Source: Pseudoxanthomonas daejeonensis (lineage in GTDB: Bacteria; Pseudomonadota; Gammaproteobacteria; Xanthomonadales; Xanthomonadaceae). Taken from it: a stretch of DNA of 64,000 nt. Below, piece after piece: positions 31,745 to 40,858 of this stretch. The first letter of the stretch is position 1. Every line of letters begins with the position of its first letter. Location: the NCBI RefSeq assembly GCF_010093205.1, contig NZ_PDWN01000003.1, positions 124,001 to 188,000 on the forward strand, in the 5' to 3' direction. The notes under the pieces were generated by a model. The model was given only the letters and a program-made list of their open reading frames with translations, did no database searches and was not told the origin of the DNA. The position numbers were made by a program, and so were the translations under genes.

Positions 31745-32674
31745 TCAGGGCTTCTGCGCGATCAGCGAGATCACTTCGAAATGGGGGGGGCGGCGCTCGC
31801 GGGTCACCGTCTCCAGGCTGGTCACTTCCAGCCCGGCCTTCTCGGCGAACTTGCGCAGTTCCTTGGCGGCGAAGCCGAGATTGACGTGGCCGTAGGTGTC
31901 CACGACGGCCTTGTGTTCGTGGCGTGCCAGGCTGCTCAGCAGCAGGCGCCCACCCTTGCGCAGCACGCGTGCGCCCTCGGCCACGGCTTGGGCCGGTTTG
32001 GCCGAGTAGGTGAGCGCGTGCATCAGCACCACCAGGTCGAAGCTGCCTTCCTTGAACGGAAGCGCGTGCATGTCGGCCTCGCGCACCTCCACGTTCTCCA
32101 GCCGGCGCAGGCGTTCGCTGGCCGCGGCGACCACCCGCGCGCTGGTGTCGATGCACACGTAGCGGTTCGAGTGCGGCGCCAGCAGTTCGGCGAGCACACC
32201 ATCGCCGGAGGCGATGTCGAGCACGTCGCCGGTTTCAAGCAAGGGCAGGGCGCTGCGCGCCAGGGCCTCCCAGGTGCGTCCGGGCGAGTAGTGGCGTTCC
32301 ATGTCGCCGGCCACGCTGTCGGCCCAGTTCTGGTCGGCGGCGCGGGCGGCAAGCACGGAGGGCAGGCGCTCGGCGTCCTGGCGCAGCAAGGGATCGTCGC
32401 TGCCGGTGCTCAGGGCCTGCCACAGGGCGCGCTGCGCCGGGTCCAGCGCGGCTTCGTCATAGCGGTAATAGGCCGAGACACCGGAGCGGCGGTCGCGGAC
32501 CAGGCCGGCTTCCTTGAGCTTGGCCAGGTGGGTGGAGACACGCGGTTGCGCCAGCCGCGTGATCGAGGACAATTCGGCCACGGTCAGCTCTTCAAGCTCC
32601 AGCAGCGCCAGCAGGCGCACGCGGGTGGCGTCGGCGAAGACCTTCAACCGGGTCGACCAGTCCTCCAGATCCAT
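31745..32674 (-). CDS. ArsR-family regulator fused to SAM-methyltransferase domain (SahR-like)
   Basis: A 309-residue two-domain protein. Residues about 1-90 are an ArsR-type winged helix ([39 protein letters not shown]) without the metal-binding cysteines of metal sensors. Residues about 130-309 are a class I methyltransferase-like domain ([15 protein letters not shown], then [13 protein letters not shown] and LVVLMHAL). As first gene of the methionine-synthase operon it fits the SahR idea, an ArsR regulator that senses S-adenosylhomocysteine or SAM. The second domain may therefore be a ligand sensor rather than an enzyme. It starts two bases from a 30-bp palindrome. Confidence 0.8.
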   Translation of the reverse strand: MDLEDWSTRLKVFADATRVRLLALLELEELTVAELSSITRLAQPRVSTHLAKLKEAGLVRDRRSGVSAYYRYDEAALDPAQRALWQALSTGSDDPLLRQDAERLPSVLAARAADQNWADSVAGDMERHYSPGRTWEALARSALPLLETGDVLDIASGDGVLAELLAPHSNRYVCIDTSARVVAAASERLRRLENVEVREADMHALPFKEGSFDLVVLMHALTYSAKPAQAVAEGARVLRKGGRLLLSSLARHEHKAVVDTYGHVNLGFAAKELRKFAEKAGLEVTSLETVTRERRPPHFEVISLIAQKP

Positions 32675-32675
32675 A

Positions 32676-32705
32676 AATATCTTCCTATCGCGATATAGAG
32701 ATATT
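32676..32705. promoter_or_regulatory. 30-bp palindromic operator of the methionine-synthase operon
   Basis: A near-perfect dyad centred at 32690/32691: outer arms AATATCT (32676-32682) and AGATATT (32699-32705), inner core TATCGCGATA (32686-32695). In all 24 of 30 positions are symmetric. It is AT-rich in a GC-rich region, begins two bases from the regulator's ATG, and overlaps the -10 element of the predicted promoter. It is probably the autoregulatory site of the ArsR-type protein. Confidence 0.65.
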
Positions 32706-32732
32706 GTGGCGGCGCGGGGCTGGACCGGTCAA
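32703..32732 (-). promoter_or_regulatory. Promoter of the regulator-metH operon
   Basis: On the minus strand, TTGACC (32727-32732) and CACAAT (32703-32708) are spaced 18 bp. The -10 is only four of six, but the layout, TTGACC plus 18 bp and a palindrome over the -10 and start, copies that of the his operon promoter. The start would be near 32696, giving a leader of about 20 nt with no clear ribosome site. Confidence 0.45.
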
Positions 32733-32808
32733 GCTGCATACGCCTGCGAATGGCAATGTGGTTGCAACAGTTACAATTGGCCATTGCCCATGACCGGAGG
32801 GGTCAGCC

Positions 32809-33957
<1,149 letters not shown>

Positions 33958-33981
33958 GGCGCGGCGAATGGATGGGATTGG

Positions 33982-34011
33982 AAACGGGGCCGAAAGGCCC
34001 CGTTTCTTTTT
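33982..34011 (+). terminator. Rho-independent terminator after acyl-CoA dehydrogenase
   Basis: A perfect 10-bp stem (AAACGGGGCC and GGCCCCGTTT, 33982-34005) closed by a GAAA tetraloop and followed by CTTTTT. This is the clearest intrinsic terminator in the window. The symmetric A and T ends would also allow it to act in the other direction. Confidence 0.92.
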
Positions 34012-34048
34012 ATGCGCTTGCTGCTGGTTGGCGAGGGCGCAAGCGGAG

Positions 34049-34083
34049 CCGCAACCGCAACCGCAACCGCAACCGCAACCGCA
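34049..34083. repeat. Hexanucleotide tandem repeat (GCAACC)n
   Basis: Five exact copies of GCAACC occupy 34051-34080, with partial units on both sides. It lies 40 bp after the terminator and outside any gene. Such short repeats change copy number by slippage and could serve as a strain marker. No regulatory role is visible. Confidence 0.85.
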
Positions 34084-34119
34084 GAATGCCCTGCAGGTGG
34101 AGTGATCGGCTCCGGTCTG

Positions 34120-34230
34120 AGCCGTGGCAGGCCAGGGGTATCGCGGTCGGCACGACGGCACGTCCTTGTGCCGACGTGCCGACGCGGACATCCATGTCCG
34201 CTGCCGCGATACCCCTGGCCCGCCACGGCT
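34120..34230. repeat. Large cruciform-type repeat element, copy 1
   Basis: The outer arms, 34120-34146 and 34204-34230, are 27 nt each and complementary at 26 positions. The 57 bp between them hold two further hairpins: 34146-34161 with 34168-34183 (15 of 16 paired, six-base loop), and GCGGACAT (34184-34191) with ATGTCCGC (34194-34201), loop CC. The transcript would fold into a cloverleaf-like three-armed structure. It has the same architecture as the element at 34348-34448, so the two probably belong to one family. Confidence 0.8.
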
Positions 34231-34347
34231 TCGGGATGCTTTGACGACATGGCTTCGTTCGGCGACCGGGACCCGTCTGGTTTGCGGTAGAGGTTTCCCG
34301 TGCAGCCGTGCGATCGAAGCCACGACCCCACCGTCGCCGGAGGACGT

Positions 34348-34448
34348 CGGGCCATGCGGGTATGGCGCAAGTGGCACATGGATGTGCCACGGCCGCGAGT
34401 GCGGACAGGGATGTCCGCCCGAGCGGTAAGCCATACCCGCATGGCCCG
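34348..34448. repeat. Large cruciform-type repeat element, copy 2
   Basis: The outer arms are a perfect 19-bp inverted repeat: CGGGCCATGCGGGTATGGC (34348-34366) and its complement (34430-34448). Inside are GTGGCACAT (34371-34379) with ATGTGCCAC (34382-34390), and GCGGACA (34401-34407) with TGTCCGC (34412-34418). The shared features with copy 1 are two inner hairpins, ATGT next to the loop, a GGTAT/ATACC step in the outer arm and a similar size. The arm sequences themselves differ, so this looks like one architecture with varying sequence. Confidence 0.8.
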
Positions 34449-34603
34449 GCGGCCCCCGCCGAAGCCGAGGCTCCTGCTCCGACCGCGTCAGAAGGGCGTC
34501 GTGGAATGGATGCTTTCGACTGACTGTCCGGGTACGTGGCGCTTTTGTCCGGACGCGCAATCGCTTCAAATGGACCGATGGCAGTTGCCGAACGAGGACA
34601 CGG

Positions 34604-37045
34604 GTGGCGGAAGGGACGGCAAGGTCGCAGAGAGCGCGCAAGGCGCCGAGCCGCGCGTGGCCGTGGCTGCGCTGGACCACGATCGCCGTGTTGTTGGCCG
34701 TGCTCGTGCTCGACCTGACCTTCCCGCCGCCGCTGCCCCAGGCGGACGAGGGCGTGGCCGGCGTGGTCACGGCCGCCGATGGCACCCCATTGCGTGCGTT
34801 TGCCGACAGTGAGGGCGTATGGCGCTATCCCGCCACGCCCGGGACCGTTTCGCCGCTCTACGTGCAGGCACTGCTGGGCTACGAGGACCGCTGGTTCGAA
34901 TACCACCCTGGAATCAATCCACCCGCGCTGGTGCGTGCGGCCGGCCAGTGGCTGCGCAGTGGCGGCATCGTTTCCGGCGGTTCAACGCTGACCATGCAGG
35001 TCGCGCGCATCCTCGAAGGCCATCCGACCCGCAGCGCCACGGGCAAGCTCCGGCAGATGGCGCGCGCGCTGCAACTGGAGGCGCGGCTCTCCAAGCCGCA
35101 GATCCTGCAGCTGTACCTGGAACGCGCACCGTTCGGCGGCACCATCGAAGGGGTCGAGGCCGCCAGCTGGGCCTACCTGGGCAAGCCGGCCGCGCGCCTG
35201 TCGCATGCCGAGGCGGCTTTGCTCGCAGTGCTGCCGCAGGCACCCAGCCGGCTGCGTCCGGACCGGAATCCGGAGGCCGCGCGCGCGGCGCGCGACAAGG
35301 TGCTGGAGCGGATGCAGGCACTCGGCGTGTGGACACCGGAGGAAGTCGACGACGCACGCATCGAGCCGGTGGTCGCACGGTCGCTACAGGTGCCGGTGCA
35401 TGCCGCCTTGCTGGCGCAGCGATTGCGCCAGGCCGCGCCGGCGCAGGCACGCATCGCCACCACGATCGACGCCGACCTGCAGCGCGCGCTGGAGGAGCGG
35501 GTGTCGGCCTATTTCGCCACGTTGCCGCCACGGACCTCGGCGGCGCTGCTGGTGGTGGACAACACGGACATGCAGGCGCGCGCGTATATCGGTTCGGTGG
35601 TGTTCGGCGATCGCGAACGCCTCGGCCATGTGGACATGGTCCGTGCGTGGCGCTCGCCGGGCTCCACGCTCAAGCCGTTCCTGTACGGCATGGCCCTGGA
35701 CGATGGACTGATCCACTCGGAAAGCCTGCTGGTGGACGCACCGCAGGATTTCGGCGGCTACCGGCCGGGAAATTTCGGCGAGGCCTTCAATGGCCCGGTC
35801 GGCGCGGCGTCCGCGTTGCGACTCTCGTTGAACGTGCCCGCGGTGGACCTGCTCGACCGGATCGGCGCGGCGCGCTTCGCCGCGCGGCTGGACCATGCCG
35901 GCATCGCGCTGCGGTTTCCGCGCGGGGCGCGCCCGAACCTGGCGCTGATCCTCGGCGGCACCGGCGTGCGCCTGGAGGACCTGGTCGGTGCGTTCGCCGC
36001 GTTCCAGCGCGAGGGCGTCGCCGCGCAGGTGCGCTACACGGCGCAGCAGCCACTGGTCGAGCGCCGCCTGCTGTCGCCCGGTGCGGCCTGGATCGTGCGC
36101 GACATCCTCCAGTCCAGCCCGCGGCCGGGCCAGGGCAACGTGGCCTTCGATACCGGGTCGCGGCCACCGGTGGCCTGGAAGACCGGCACCAGCTACGGCT
36201 TCCGCGACGCCTGGGCGGTCGGCGGTACGCGTCGTTACACGGTCGGTGTCTGGGTCGGCCGACCCGATGGCACGCCCTTGCCGGGGCAGTACGGTGCGCT
36301 CACCGCGCTTCCGCTGCTGCTGGAGACGGTGGACAGCCTGCCGCGCCTGCCCGGCGATGCCGATGCCGTGCCGCGACCATCGTCGGTGGATGCGGTCGAA
36401 GTGTGCTGGCCCTTGGGTCGTGCCAGCGCGGACACCCCCGCGTCGCTGTGCCAGCGACGCCTGCAGGCCTGGCGGCTGGAGGGAGTGGTGCCACCCACCT
36501 TTCCCGAGCGCGATGCGCGCCTGTGGAATGCGGGGCGCGAGCGCTTCCAGGTCGACGCGACCACCGGCCTGCGCGTGTCGGCCGAATGCACCCGGCCGCA
36601 TCCGGTCGAAACACGCGAGCTCGCGCGCTGGCCGGCGCTGCTGTCGCCGTGGCTGCCCGCCGAGGTGCGCAACGCCGCGCGCCTGCCGCCTTTGGCGCGC
36701 GACTGCGTCGATGACGGACGCGGCACCGCGGAGACGCTGCGCATCGAGGGCATCGTCGACCGGGCTACGCTGGCGCAACCCCCCGGTGCGTCGCGCGGAT
36801 TGCGCCTGCGGGTCCGCGCGCTGGGTACGTCCATGCCGGTGCAGTGGCTGCTCGATGGCCGCGCGATCGCAAGGACCGAAGGTGCGCGCGGATTCGAGCA
36901 TGACTACGCCCTGGCCGGCCGCGGCGAGCATGTGCTGACCGCACTGGCCGACAGTGGCGCCTGGGCGCAGGTGAGGTTCCGGGTGGCGGACATGGACGGA
37001 GGCGCACGGCCGGTCGTGCAGGGCACGGCCATCGCAAGCCCCTGA
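34604..37045 (+). CDS. pbpC: Penicillin-binding protein 1C
   Basis: An 813-residue bifunctional peptidoglycan synthase anchored by one N-terminal helix (about 20-42). The glycosyltransferase domain (about 60-230) has EDRWFEYHPGINP with the catalytic Glu, and SGGSTLTMQVAR. The transpeptidase domain has Ser354-x-x-Lys357 in SPGSTLKPFLYG, the SLN triad in LRLSLNVPAV and Lys526-Thr-Gly. A C-terminal beta domain (about 715-805, BiPBP_C type) follows. The start is GTG 34604 after GAGGA. PbpC is often next to an alpha-2-macroglobulin gene (yfhM), but none is present here. Confidence 0.9.
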   Translation: MAEGTARSQRARKAPSRAWPWLRWTTIAVLLAVLVLDLTFPPPLPQADEGVAGVVTAADGTPLRAFADSEGVWRYPATPGTVSPLYVQALLGYEDRWFEYHPGINPPALVRAAGQWLRSGGIVSGGSTLTMQVARILEGHPTRSATGKLRQMARALQLEARLSKPQILQLYLERAPFGGTIEGVEAASWAYLGKPAARLSHAEAALLAVLPQAPSRLRPDRNPEAARAARDKVLERMQALGVWTPEEVDDARIEPVVARSLQVPVHAALLAQRLRQAAPAQARIATTIDADLQRALEERVSAYFATLPPRTSAALLVVDNTDMQARAYIGSVVFGDRERLGHVDMVRAWRSPGSTLKPFLYGMALDDGLIHSESLLVDAPQDFGGYRPGNFGEAFNGPVGAASALRLSLNVPAVDLLDRIGAARFAARLDHAGIALRFPRGARPNLALILGGTGVRLEDLVGAFAAFQREGVAAQVRYTAQQPLVERRLLSPGAAWIVRDILQSSPRPGQGNVAFDTGSRPPVAWKTGTSYGFRDAWAVGGTRRYTVGVWVGRPDGTPLPGQYGALTALPLLLETVDSLPRLPGDADAVPRPSSVDAVEVCWPLGRASADTPASLCQRRLQAWRLEGVVPPTFPERDARLWNAGRERFQVDATTGLRVSAECTRPHPVETRELARWPALLSPWLPAEVRNAARLPPLARDCVDDGRGTAETLRIEGIVDRATLAQPPGASRGLRLRVRALGTSMPVQWLLDGRAIARTEGARGFEHDYALAGRGEHVLTALADSGAWAQVRFRVADMDGGARPVVQGTAIASP

Positions 37046-37129
37046 CGGTCTATCCTCAGGCCGCAAGCCAGGCCTGTGCCCGGCGCCGGCTATGCTGGCG
37101 CTCCCCGCGACCCACCGAGCCCCACCGCG

Positions 37130-38158
37130 ATGAACCCACGCCCGGCCATCGCCGAGGACCTGGCCGCCGCCATCGGCCACACGCCCCTGCTGCGCCTGCG
37201 CCAGGCCTCGGAACTGACCGGCTGCGAAATCCTGGCCAAGGTCGAATCGCTCAATCCCGGTGGCTCGATCAAGGACCGCACCGCGCTGGGCCTGCTGCTG
37301 GACGCCGAGCGCCGCGGCCTGCTGCGCAGCGGCGGGACGATCGTGGAAGGCACCGCGGGCAACACCGGCATCGGCCTGGCCCTGCTCGGCGCCAGCCGCG
37401 GCTACCGCACCATCATCACCATGCCGCAGACCCAGAGCCGCGAGAAGATCGACGCGTTGCGCGTCACCGGGGCGCAGGTGCGGCTGGTGCCGGCCGTGCC
37501 CTATGCCAATCCCGACCATTACGCGCACCAGGCGCGGCGGCTGGCCGAGGCGATGAACGGGGCCGATCCGGGCAGCGCCTGGTTCGCCGACCAGTTCGAC
37601 AACACCGCCAACCGCGATTTCCACCAGGCCACCACCGGCGTGGAGATCTGGGAGCAGGCCGGCGGGCGCATCGACGGCTTCGTCTGCGCCACCGGTACCG
37701 GCGGCACCCTGGCCGGCGTTGGCCACGCACTCAAGTCGCGCAATCCAGGCGTGGTGGTCGCGCTCGCCGATCCGGCCGGCTCGGCGCTGGCCAGCTACAT
37801 CAACACCGGCGAGTTGAAGAGCGAAGGCGGCTCGATCAGCGAAGGCATCGGCTCCAGTCGCATCACCGCCAATTTCGACGGCGCGCCGATCGACCTGGCC
37901 TGGTCGATCCCCGATACCGAATCGGTGCCGTGGGTCCATGCGCTGATCCACGAGGAAGGCATCAACGCCGGCGGCTCGAGCGGCGTCAACGTGGCCGGCG
38001 CGGTGCGGCTGGCGCGGCAGCTGGGCCCCGGCCACACCGTCGTCACCGTGCTGGCCGATGCGGCCACCCGCTACCAGGCCAAGCTGTTCAATCCGGCGTT
38101 CCTGCGCGACAAGGCACTGCCGGTGCCGGCATGGCTGGAGCGCGCGTTCCCGGAATAG
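37130..38158 (+). CDS. Cysteine synthase family protein
   Basis: A 342-residue fold-type II PLP enzyme. The Schiff-base lysine is Lys48 in LNPGGSIKDRTA. The substrate loop is EGTAGNTGIGLA, and the PLP phosphate loop is CATGTGGTLAGVG. It is longer than E. coli CysK (323) and has ITANFDGAPIDLAWSIPD in the region after the active site, resembling the cysteine synthase A / cystathionine beta-synthase-like subgroup. O-acetylserine sulfhydrylase activity is likely, although other beta-replacement reactions are possible. The start is ATG 37130, 84 bp after pbpC. Confidence 0.85.
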   Translation: MNPRPAIAEDLAAAIGHTPLLRLRQASELTGCEILAKVESLNPGGSIKDRTALGLLLDAERRGLLRSGGTIVEGTAGNTGIGLALLGASRGYRTIITMPQTQSREKIDALRVTGAQVRLVPAVPYANPDHYAHQARRLAEAMNGADPGSAWFADQFDNTANRDFHQATTGVEIWEQAGGRIDGFVCATGTGGTLAGVGHALKSRNPGVVVALADPAGSALASYINTGELKSEGGSISEGIGSSRITANFDGAPIDLAWSIPDTESVPWVHALIHEEGINAGGSSGVNVAGAVRLARQLGPGHTVVTVLADAATRYQAKLFNPAFLRDKALPVPAWLERAFPE

Positions 38159-38203
38159 GGTGCGCGCGCCGGTTCGGTGGAGGCCGGTTCAGTCGAGACG
38201 TGC

Positions 38204-38683
38204 TCAATTGAGATGCGCGATCACATGGTCGGCCGAGGACACCTTGAACTCGCCCGGCGCCTCGACGAACAGCTGGCGCACGATGCCGTCCTCGGCGTAC
38301 AGGGCGAAGCGCCGCGCGCGGATGCCCATGCCGTAGCCGCTGGCATCCATTTCCAGGCCCAGGGCCCTGGTCAGGTCGGCGTTGCCGTCGGAGACCAGCT
38401 GAAGGCCGTCCGGTGCTTCCAGCGACTTGCCCCAGGCCTGCATCACGAACGGGTCGTTGACCGCCATGCAGATCACCTCGATGCCGCGGCTGCGGAAGTC
38501 CTCGAAGCGGGCGATGAAGCCGGGCAGGTGCTTCTCCGAACAGGTCGGGGTGAACGCACCCGGCACGGCGAACAGCACGACCTTGCGGCCTTCGAACAGG
38601 GTGGGCGTGTCCACGCTTTCCACGCCTTCGCGGATGCGCTTGAGCACGACTTCGGGGACGCGGTCGCCGGTCTGGATGGTCAT
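38204..38683 (-). CDS. Peroxiredoxin, Prx5 (AhpE/hybrid) type
   Basis: A 159-residue thioredoxin-fold peroxidase. The peroxidatic cysteine is Cys48 in PGAFTPTCSEKHLPGF, the Prx5 subfamily signature. MAVNDPFVMQAWG and LGLEMDASGYGMGIRARRFAL are conserved. There is no glutaredoxin fusion and no further cysteine that is obviously the resolving one, so it probably works as a 1-Cys enzyme reduced by glutathione or glutaredoxin. The start is ATG 38683; GGAG follows the start on the template side as its ribosome site. It is divergent from hsp20. Confidence 0.9.
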   Translation of the reverse strand: MTIQTGDRVPEVVLKRIREGVESVDTPTLFEGRKVVLFAVPGAFTPTCSEKHLPGFIARFEDFRSRGIEVICMAVNDPFVMQAWGKSLEAPDGLQLVSDGNADLTRALGLEMDASGYGMGIRARRFALYAEDGIVRQLFVEAPGEFKVSSADHVIAHLN

Positions 38684-38771
38684 CGGAGGGCTCCTGTGGG
38701 GAAGGGGGGCGGGCGTCGCCTGGTGGCTGAACACAGTCTAGCCGGCTGGCGGTCGCCGCCGCGTGGCGACG

Positions 38772-38799
38772 CTTGAAACATGCCGGCCGATTCCCATTT
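38772..38799 (+). promoter_or_regulatory. Sigma32 (heat-shock) promoter of hsp20
   Basis: CTTGAAA (38772-38778) is followed after 13 bp by TCCCATTT (38792-38799). These match the sigma32 consensus CTTGAAA and CCCCATNT with a single mismatch. The start would be near 38805, about 45 bases before the small heat-shock gene, whose function agrees with this control. Confidence 0.8.
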
Positions 38800-38850
38800 T
38801 CCGGGCATCGCCGCGCATCCCGCAGCGGCCCTTCGAGCAAGGAGACCTCC

Positions 38851-39288
38851 ATGGCCATCGTCCGCTACAACACCGTTCCCGGCCGCCACCTGCAGGATGA
38901 GTTCCGCCAGGTGTTCGAGCGCTTCCTCGGCGACGCCGGCGCCGATCCGTCCGACGTGGTGACCAGCCAGTGGGCGCCCTCGGTGGACATCCGCGAGGAG
39001 GCCGACCGGTTCGTCATCTTCGCCGACATCCCGGGCGTGGATCCCAAGGAGATCGAGGTGCAGATGGACAAGGGCGTCCTGACCCTCAAGGGCGAACGCG
39101 CCGGCGAGGAAGGGGAAACCCAGGGCTATTCGCGCCGCGAGCGCGCCTGGGGCGCGTTCCACCGCCGCTTCGCCCTGCCCGACAGTGCCGATGCCGACAA
39201 CATCACCGCCAGCGGCCGCAACGGCGTGCTGCGCATCGACATCCCCAAGCGCCCGCGGGCTACGCCGCGCCGCATCGAAGTGCAGTGA
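38851..39288 (+). CDS. Small heat-shock protein, Hsp20 family
   Basis: A 145-residue ATP-independent chaperone. A short N-terminal arm (1-40) leads into the alpha-crystallin domain (about 42-135), with WAPSVDIREEADRFVIFADI and the late GRNGVLRIDIPKR motif, followed by a short tail. AAGGAG (38839-38844) supports ATG 38851. It has a sigma32-type promoter and precedes the DnaJ-like gene on the same strand, so heat-stress chaperones are grouped here. No Ile-x-Ile tail motif is seen in the last residues. Confidence 0.92.
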   Translation: MAIVRYNTVPGRHLQDEFRQVFERFLGDAGADPSDVVTSQWAPSVDIREEADRFVIFADIPGVDPKEIEVQMDKGVLTLKGERAGEEGETQGYSRRERAWGAFHRRFALPDSADADNITASGRNGVLRIDIPKRPRATPRRIEVQ

Positions 39289-39295
39289 TGCCACG

Positions 39296-39321
39296 CCCGG
39301 CGCTGCGAGCGCAGCGCCGGG
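39296..39321 (+). terminator. Hairpin downstream of hsp20
   Basis: A perfect 11-bp stem (CCCGGCGCTGC and GCAGCGCCGGG) with the loop GAGC begins 8 bp after the hsp20 stop. No U-tract follows. It separates hsp20 from the dnaJ-like gene, which has its own TAGAAT -10-like element at 39359-39364. Confidence 0.55.
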
Positions 39322-39446
39322 ACCCGTCGCCGGTTCGCGCCGGTGCCGGGCGAACGCCTAGAATCAGGCCCGTGGCGCCCGCGCTGCGGGCCTTTATGTT
39401 TCCGGTGCCGGGCGGCAGACGCCCGGCGCCCAGCCAGTCGTGGTGA

Positions 39447-40334
39447 ATGATGGAATTCAAGGACTATTACGCGATCCTCGGGGTCGAACCGAGCGCCGGC
39501 GAAGCCGAGATCAAGTCGGCCTACCGCCGCCTGGCGCGCAAGTACCACCCGGACGTGAGCAAGGAATCCGACGCCGAGGACAAGTTCAAGGCGATCGGCG
39601 AAGCCTATGAGGCCCTGCGCGATCCGCAGAAGCGCGCCGCCTACGACCAGTTGCGCGCGCGCGGCTACCGGCCGGGGCAGGAGTTCCATCCGCCGCCGGG
39701 CGGTTTCGAAGGTGGCGGCTTCGATTACGACGAGATCTTCGGCGACATGGGTGGCCGCGGTGGCGGTGGTGGCGGCTTCAGCGATTTCTTCGAAAGCGTG
39801 TTCGCACGCCAGCGCGGTGCCGGTCCGCGCGCCGGCGGGCCGCAGCCGCGCGGCGACACCCGGGCCAAGCTCGCGGTGCCGCTGGAGGCGGTCTACCGCG
39901 GCGACAGCGTGCGGATCACCCTCAACGGCCGGCAGCTGGAAGTGAAGGTCCCCAAGGGCATCCGCGCCGGCCAGGCGATCCGCCTCTCCGGCCAGGGCAA
40001 CGGCGGCGGCAACCTCTTGCTGGAGATCGAGTACCAGGCCCACCCGCAGTTCGAAGTGGACGGGCGCAACATCCTGCACACGCTGCCCGTGCCGGCCTGG
40101 CACGCGGCGCTGGGAACGACGGTGAGCGTGCCGACCCTGGGCGGGCCGGTGGAGCTGAAGATTCCGGCCGGCTCCGATGCCGGTCGCAAGCTGCGCCTGC
40201 GTGGACGCGGCCTGCCGGGCGACACGCCGGGCGACCAGATCGTGGAGCTTGAGGTGCAGGCGCCGGCGCCGGGCAACGAGGCGCAGCGCCAGGCCTATCG
40301 CGACCTGGGCGCCGCATTCGGCGACGGCGAGTAA
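39447..40334 (+). CDS. DnaJ C-terminal domain protein, CbpA-like co-chaperone
   Basis: A 295-residue class B J-protein. The J domain (about 4-68) carries His34-Pro35-Asp36 in RKYHPDVS, needed to stimulate DnaK ATPase. A Gly/Phe-rich linker (about 80-130, with a run of glycines) replaces the zinc finger of DnaJ. Two C-terminal beta domains follow ([41 protein letters not shown]). This is the CbpA/DnaJB layout. Two adjacent ATGs (39447, 39450) are possible starts. It ends 7 bp from the convergent response regulator. Confidence 0.88.
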   Translation: MMEFKDYYAILGVEPSAGEAEIKSAYRRLARKYHPDVSKESDAEDKFKAIGEAYEALRDPQKRAAYDQLRARGYRPGQEFHPPPGGFEGGGFDYDEIFGDMGGRGGGGGGFSDFFESVFARQRGAGPRAGGPQPRGDTRAKLAVPLEAVYRGDSVRITLNGRQLEVKVPKGIRAGQAIRLSGQGNGGGNLLLEIEYQAHPQFEVDGRNILHTLPVPAWHAALGTTVSVPTLGGPVELKIPAGSDAGRKLRLRGRGLPGDTPGDQIVELEVQAPAPGNEAQRQAYRDLGAAFGDGE

Positions 40335-40341
40335 GCCGGCC

Positions 40342-40731
40342 TCAGGCCTCGGGTACGAGCCCGGCTTCGTCGCCGAGCAGGCGGCCGATCACGTCCGACA
40401 GGTCGCTTTCCGAGAACGGCTTGGTCAGGTAGGCGCGCGCGCCCTGGCGCATGCCCCACATGCGGTCGGTGTCCTGGTCCTTGGTGGTCACCAGCACCAC
40501 CGGGATGTCGCGCGTGGTGCTTTCGCGACTCAGGGTGCGGGTGGCCTGGAACCCGTTGAGGTTGGGCATCACCACGTCCATCAGGATCAGGTCGGGCAAT
40601 TGCGCCTTGGCCACCTCCACGCCCGCAGCGCCGTCTTCGGCGGTGAGCGTTTCGTGGCCGAGCTTCTCGACGATGCGCTGGATTCCCATGAGCTGGGATG
40701 GCGAATCGTCCACGATCAGGATGCGTGCCAT
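40342..40731 (-). CDS. Response regulator receiver, PilH-like
   Basis: A 129-residue single-domain receiver. Asp8 and Asp9 form the acidic pocket, and Asp52 in LILMDVVMPNLNG is the phosphorylation site. The switch Thr is in VVLVTTKDQ and the conserved Lys is in YLTKPFSESDL. It strongly resembles PilH of the type IV pilus Chp/Pil chemosensory system, which modulates twitching. The remaining pil-chp genes are not next to it, so the assignment is by sequence type only. The start is ATG 40731. Confidence 0.82.
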   Translation of the reverse strand: MARILIVDDSPSQLMGIQRIVEKLGHETLTAEDGAAGVEVAKAQLPDLILMDVVMPNLNGFQATRTLSRESTTRDIPVVLVTTKDQDTDRMWGMRQGARAYLTKPFSESDLSDVIGRLLGDEAGLVPEA

Positions 40732-40858
40732 GGTGCGTCCCCCGGTATTTCCCCTGCGCCGGAGTGTAGACGTTGCGTGAAGCCGCCGGAAGCCTCCCGC
40801 GGCCCCGGCGCCGCCACGAAGATTGACCATGCGCACATTGCGGCCCCGGAATGGGTCC

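Larger units (their letters stand above)
34012..34603. other. Gene-free interval with structured repeats
   Basis: Nearly 600 bp between the acyl-CoA dehydrogenase terminator and pbpC without a convincing gene. It holds a hexanucleotide repeat and two large inverted-repeat elements, listed separately. Reading frames crossing the elements are Arg/Pro/His-rich, lack family resemblance and follow the inverted repeats on both strands, so I reject them as genes. The last 60 bp carry the pbpC leader with GAGGA at 34594-34598. Confidence 0.7.

Noticed and set aside
32676-32740. SAM or cobalamin riboswitch before the methionine-synthase operon
   Set aside because: The predicted leader is only about 20 nt and consists of a palindromic operator; there is no room for an aptamer.
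34049-34083. Hexamer repeats considered as a CRISPR or iteron array
   Set aside because: The units are 6 bp, contiguous and without spacers; there are no cas genes and no replication initiator gene nearby.
34012-34530. Several small open frames on both strands between the terminator and pbpC
   Set aside because: They read through inverted repeats, so both strands give similar Arg/Pro/His strings, and none has a ribosome site plus a family pattern.
39408-39446. RNA thermometer before the dnaJ-like gene
   Set aside because: A GC-rich stem is present about 20 bp upstream, but it does not pair with the ribosome-binding site and no ROSE or UUCC-type element is seen.
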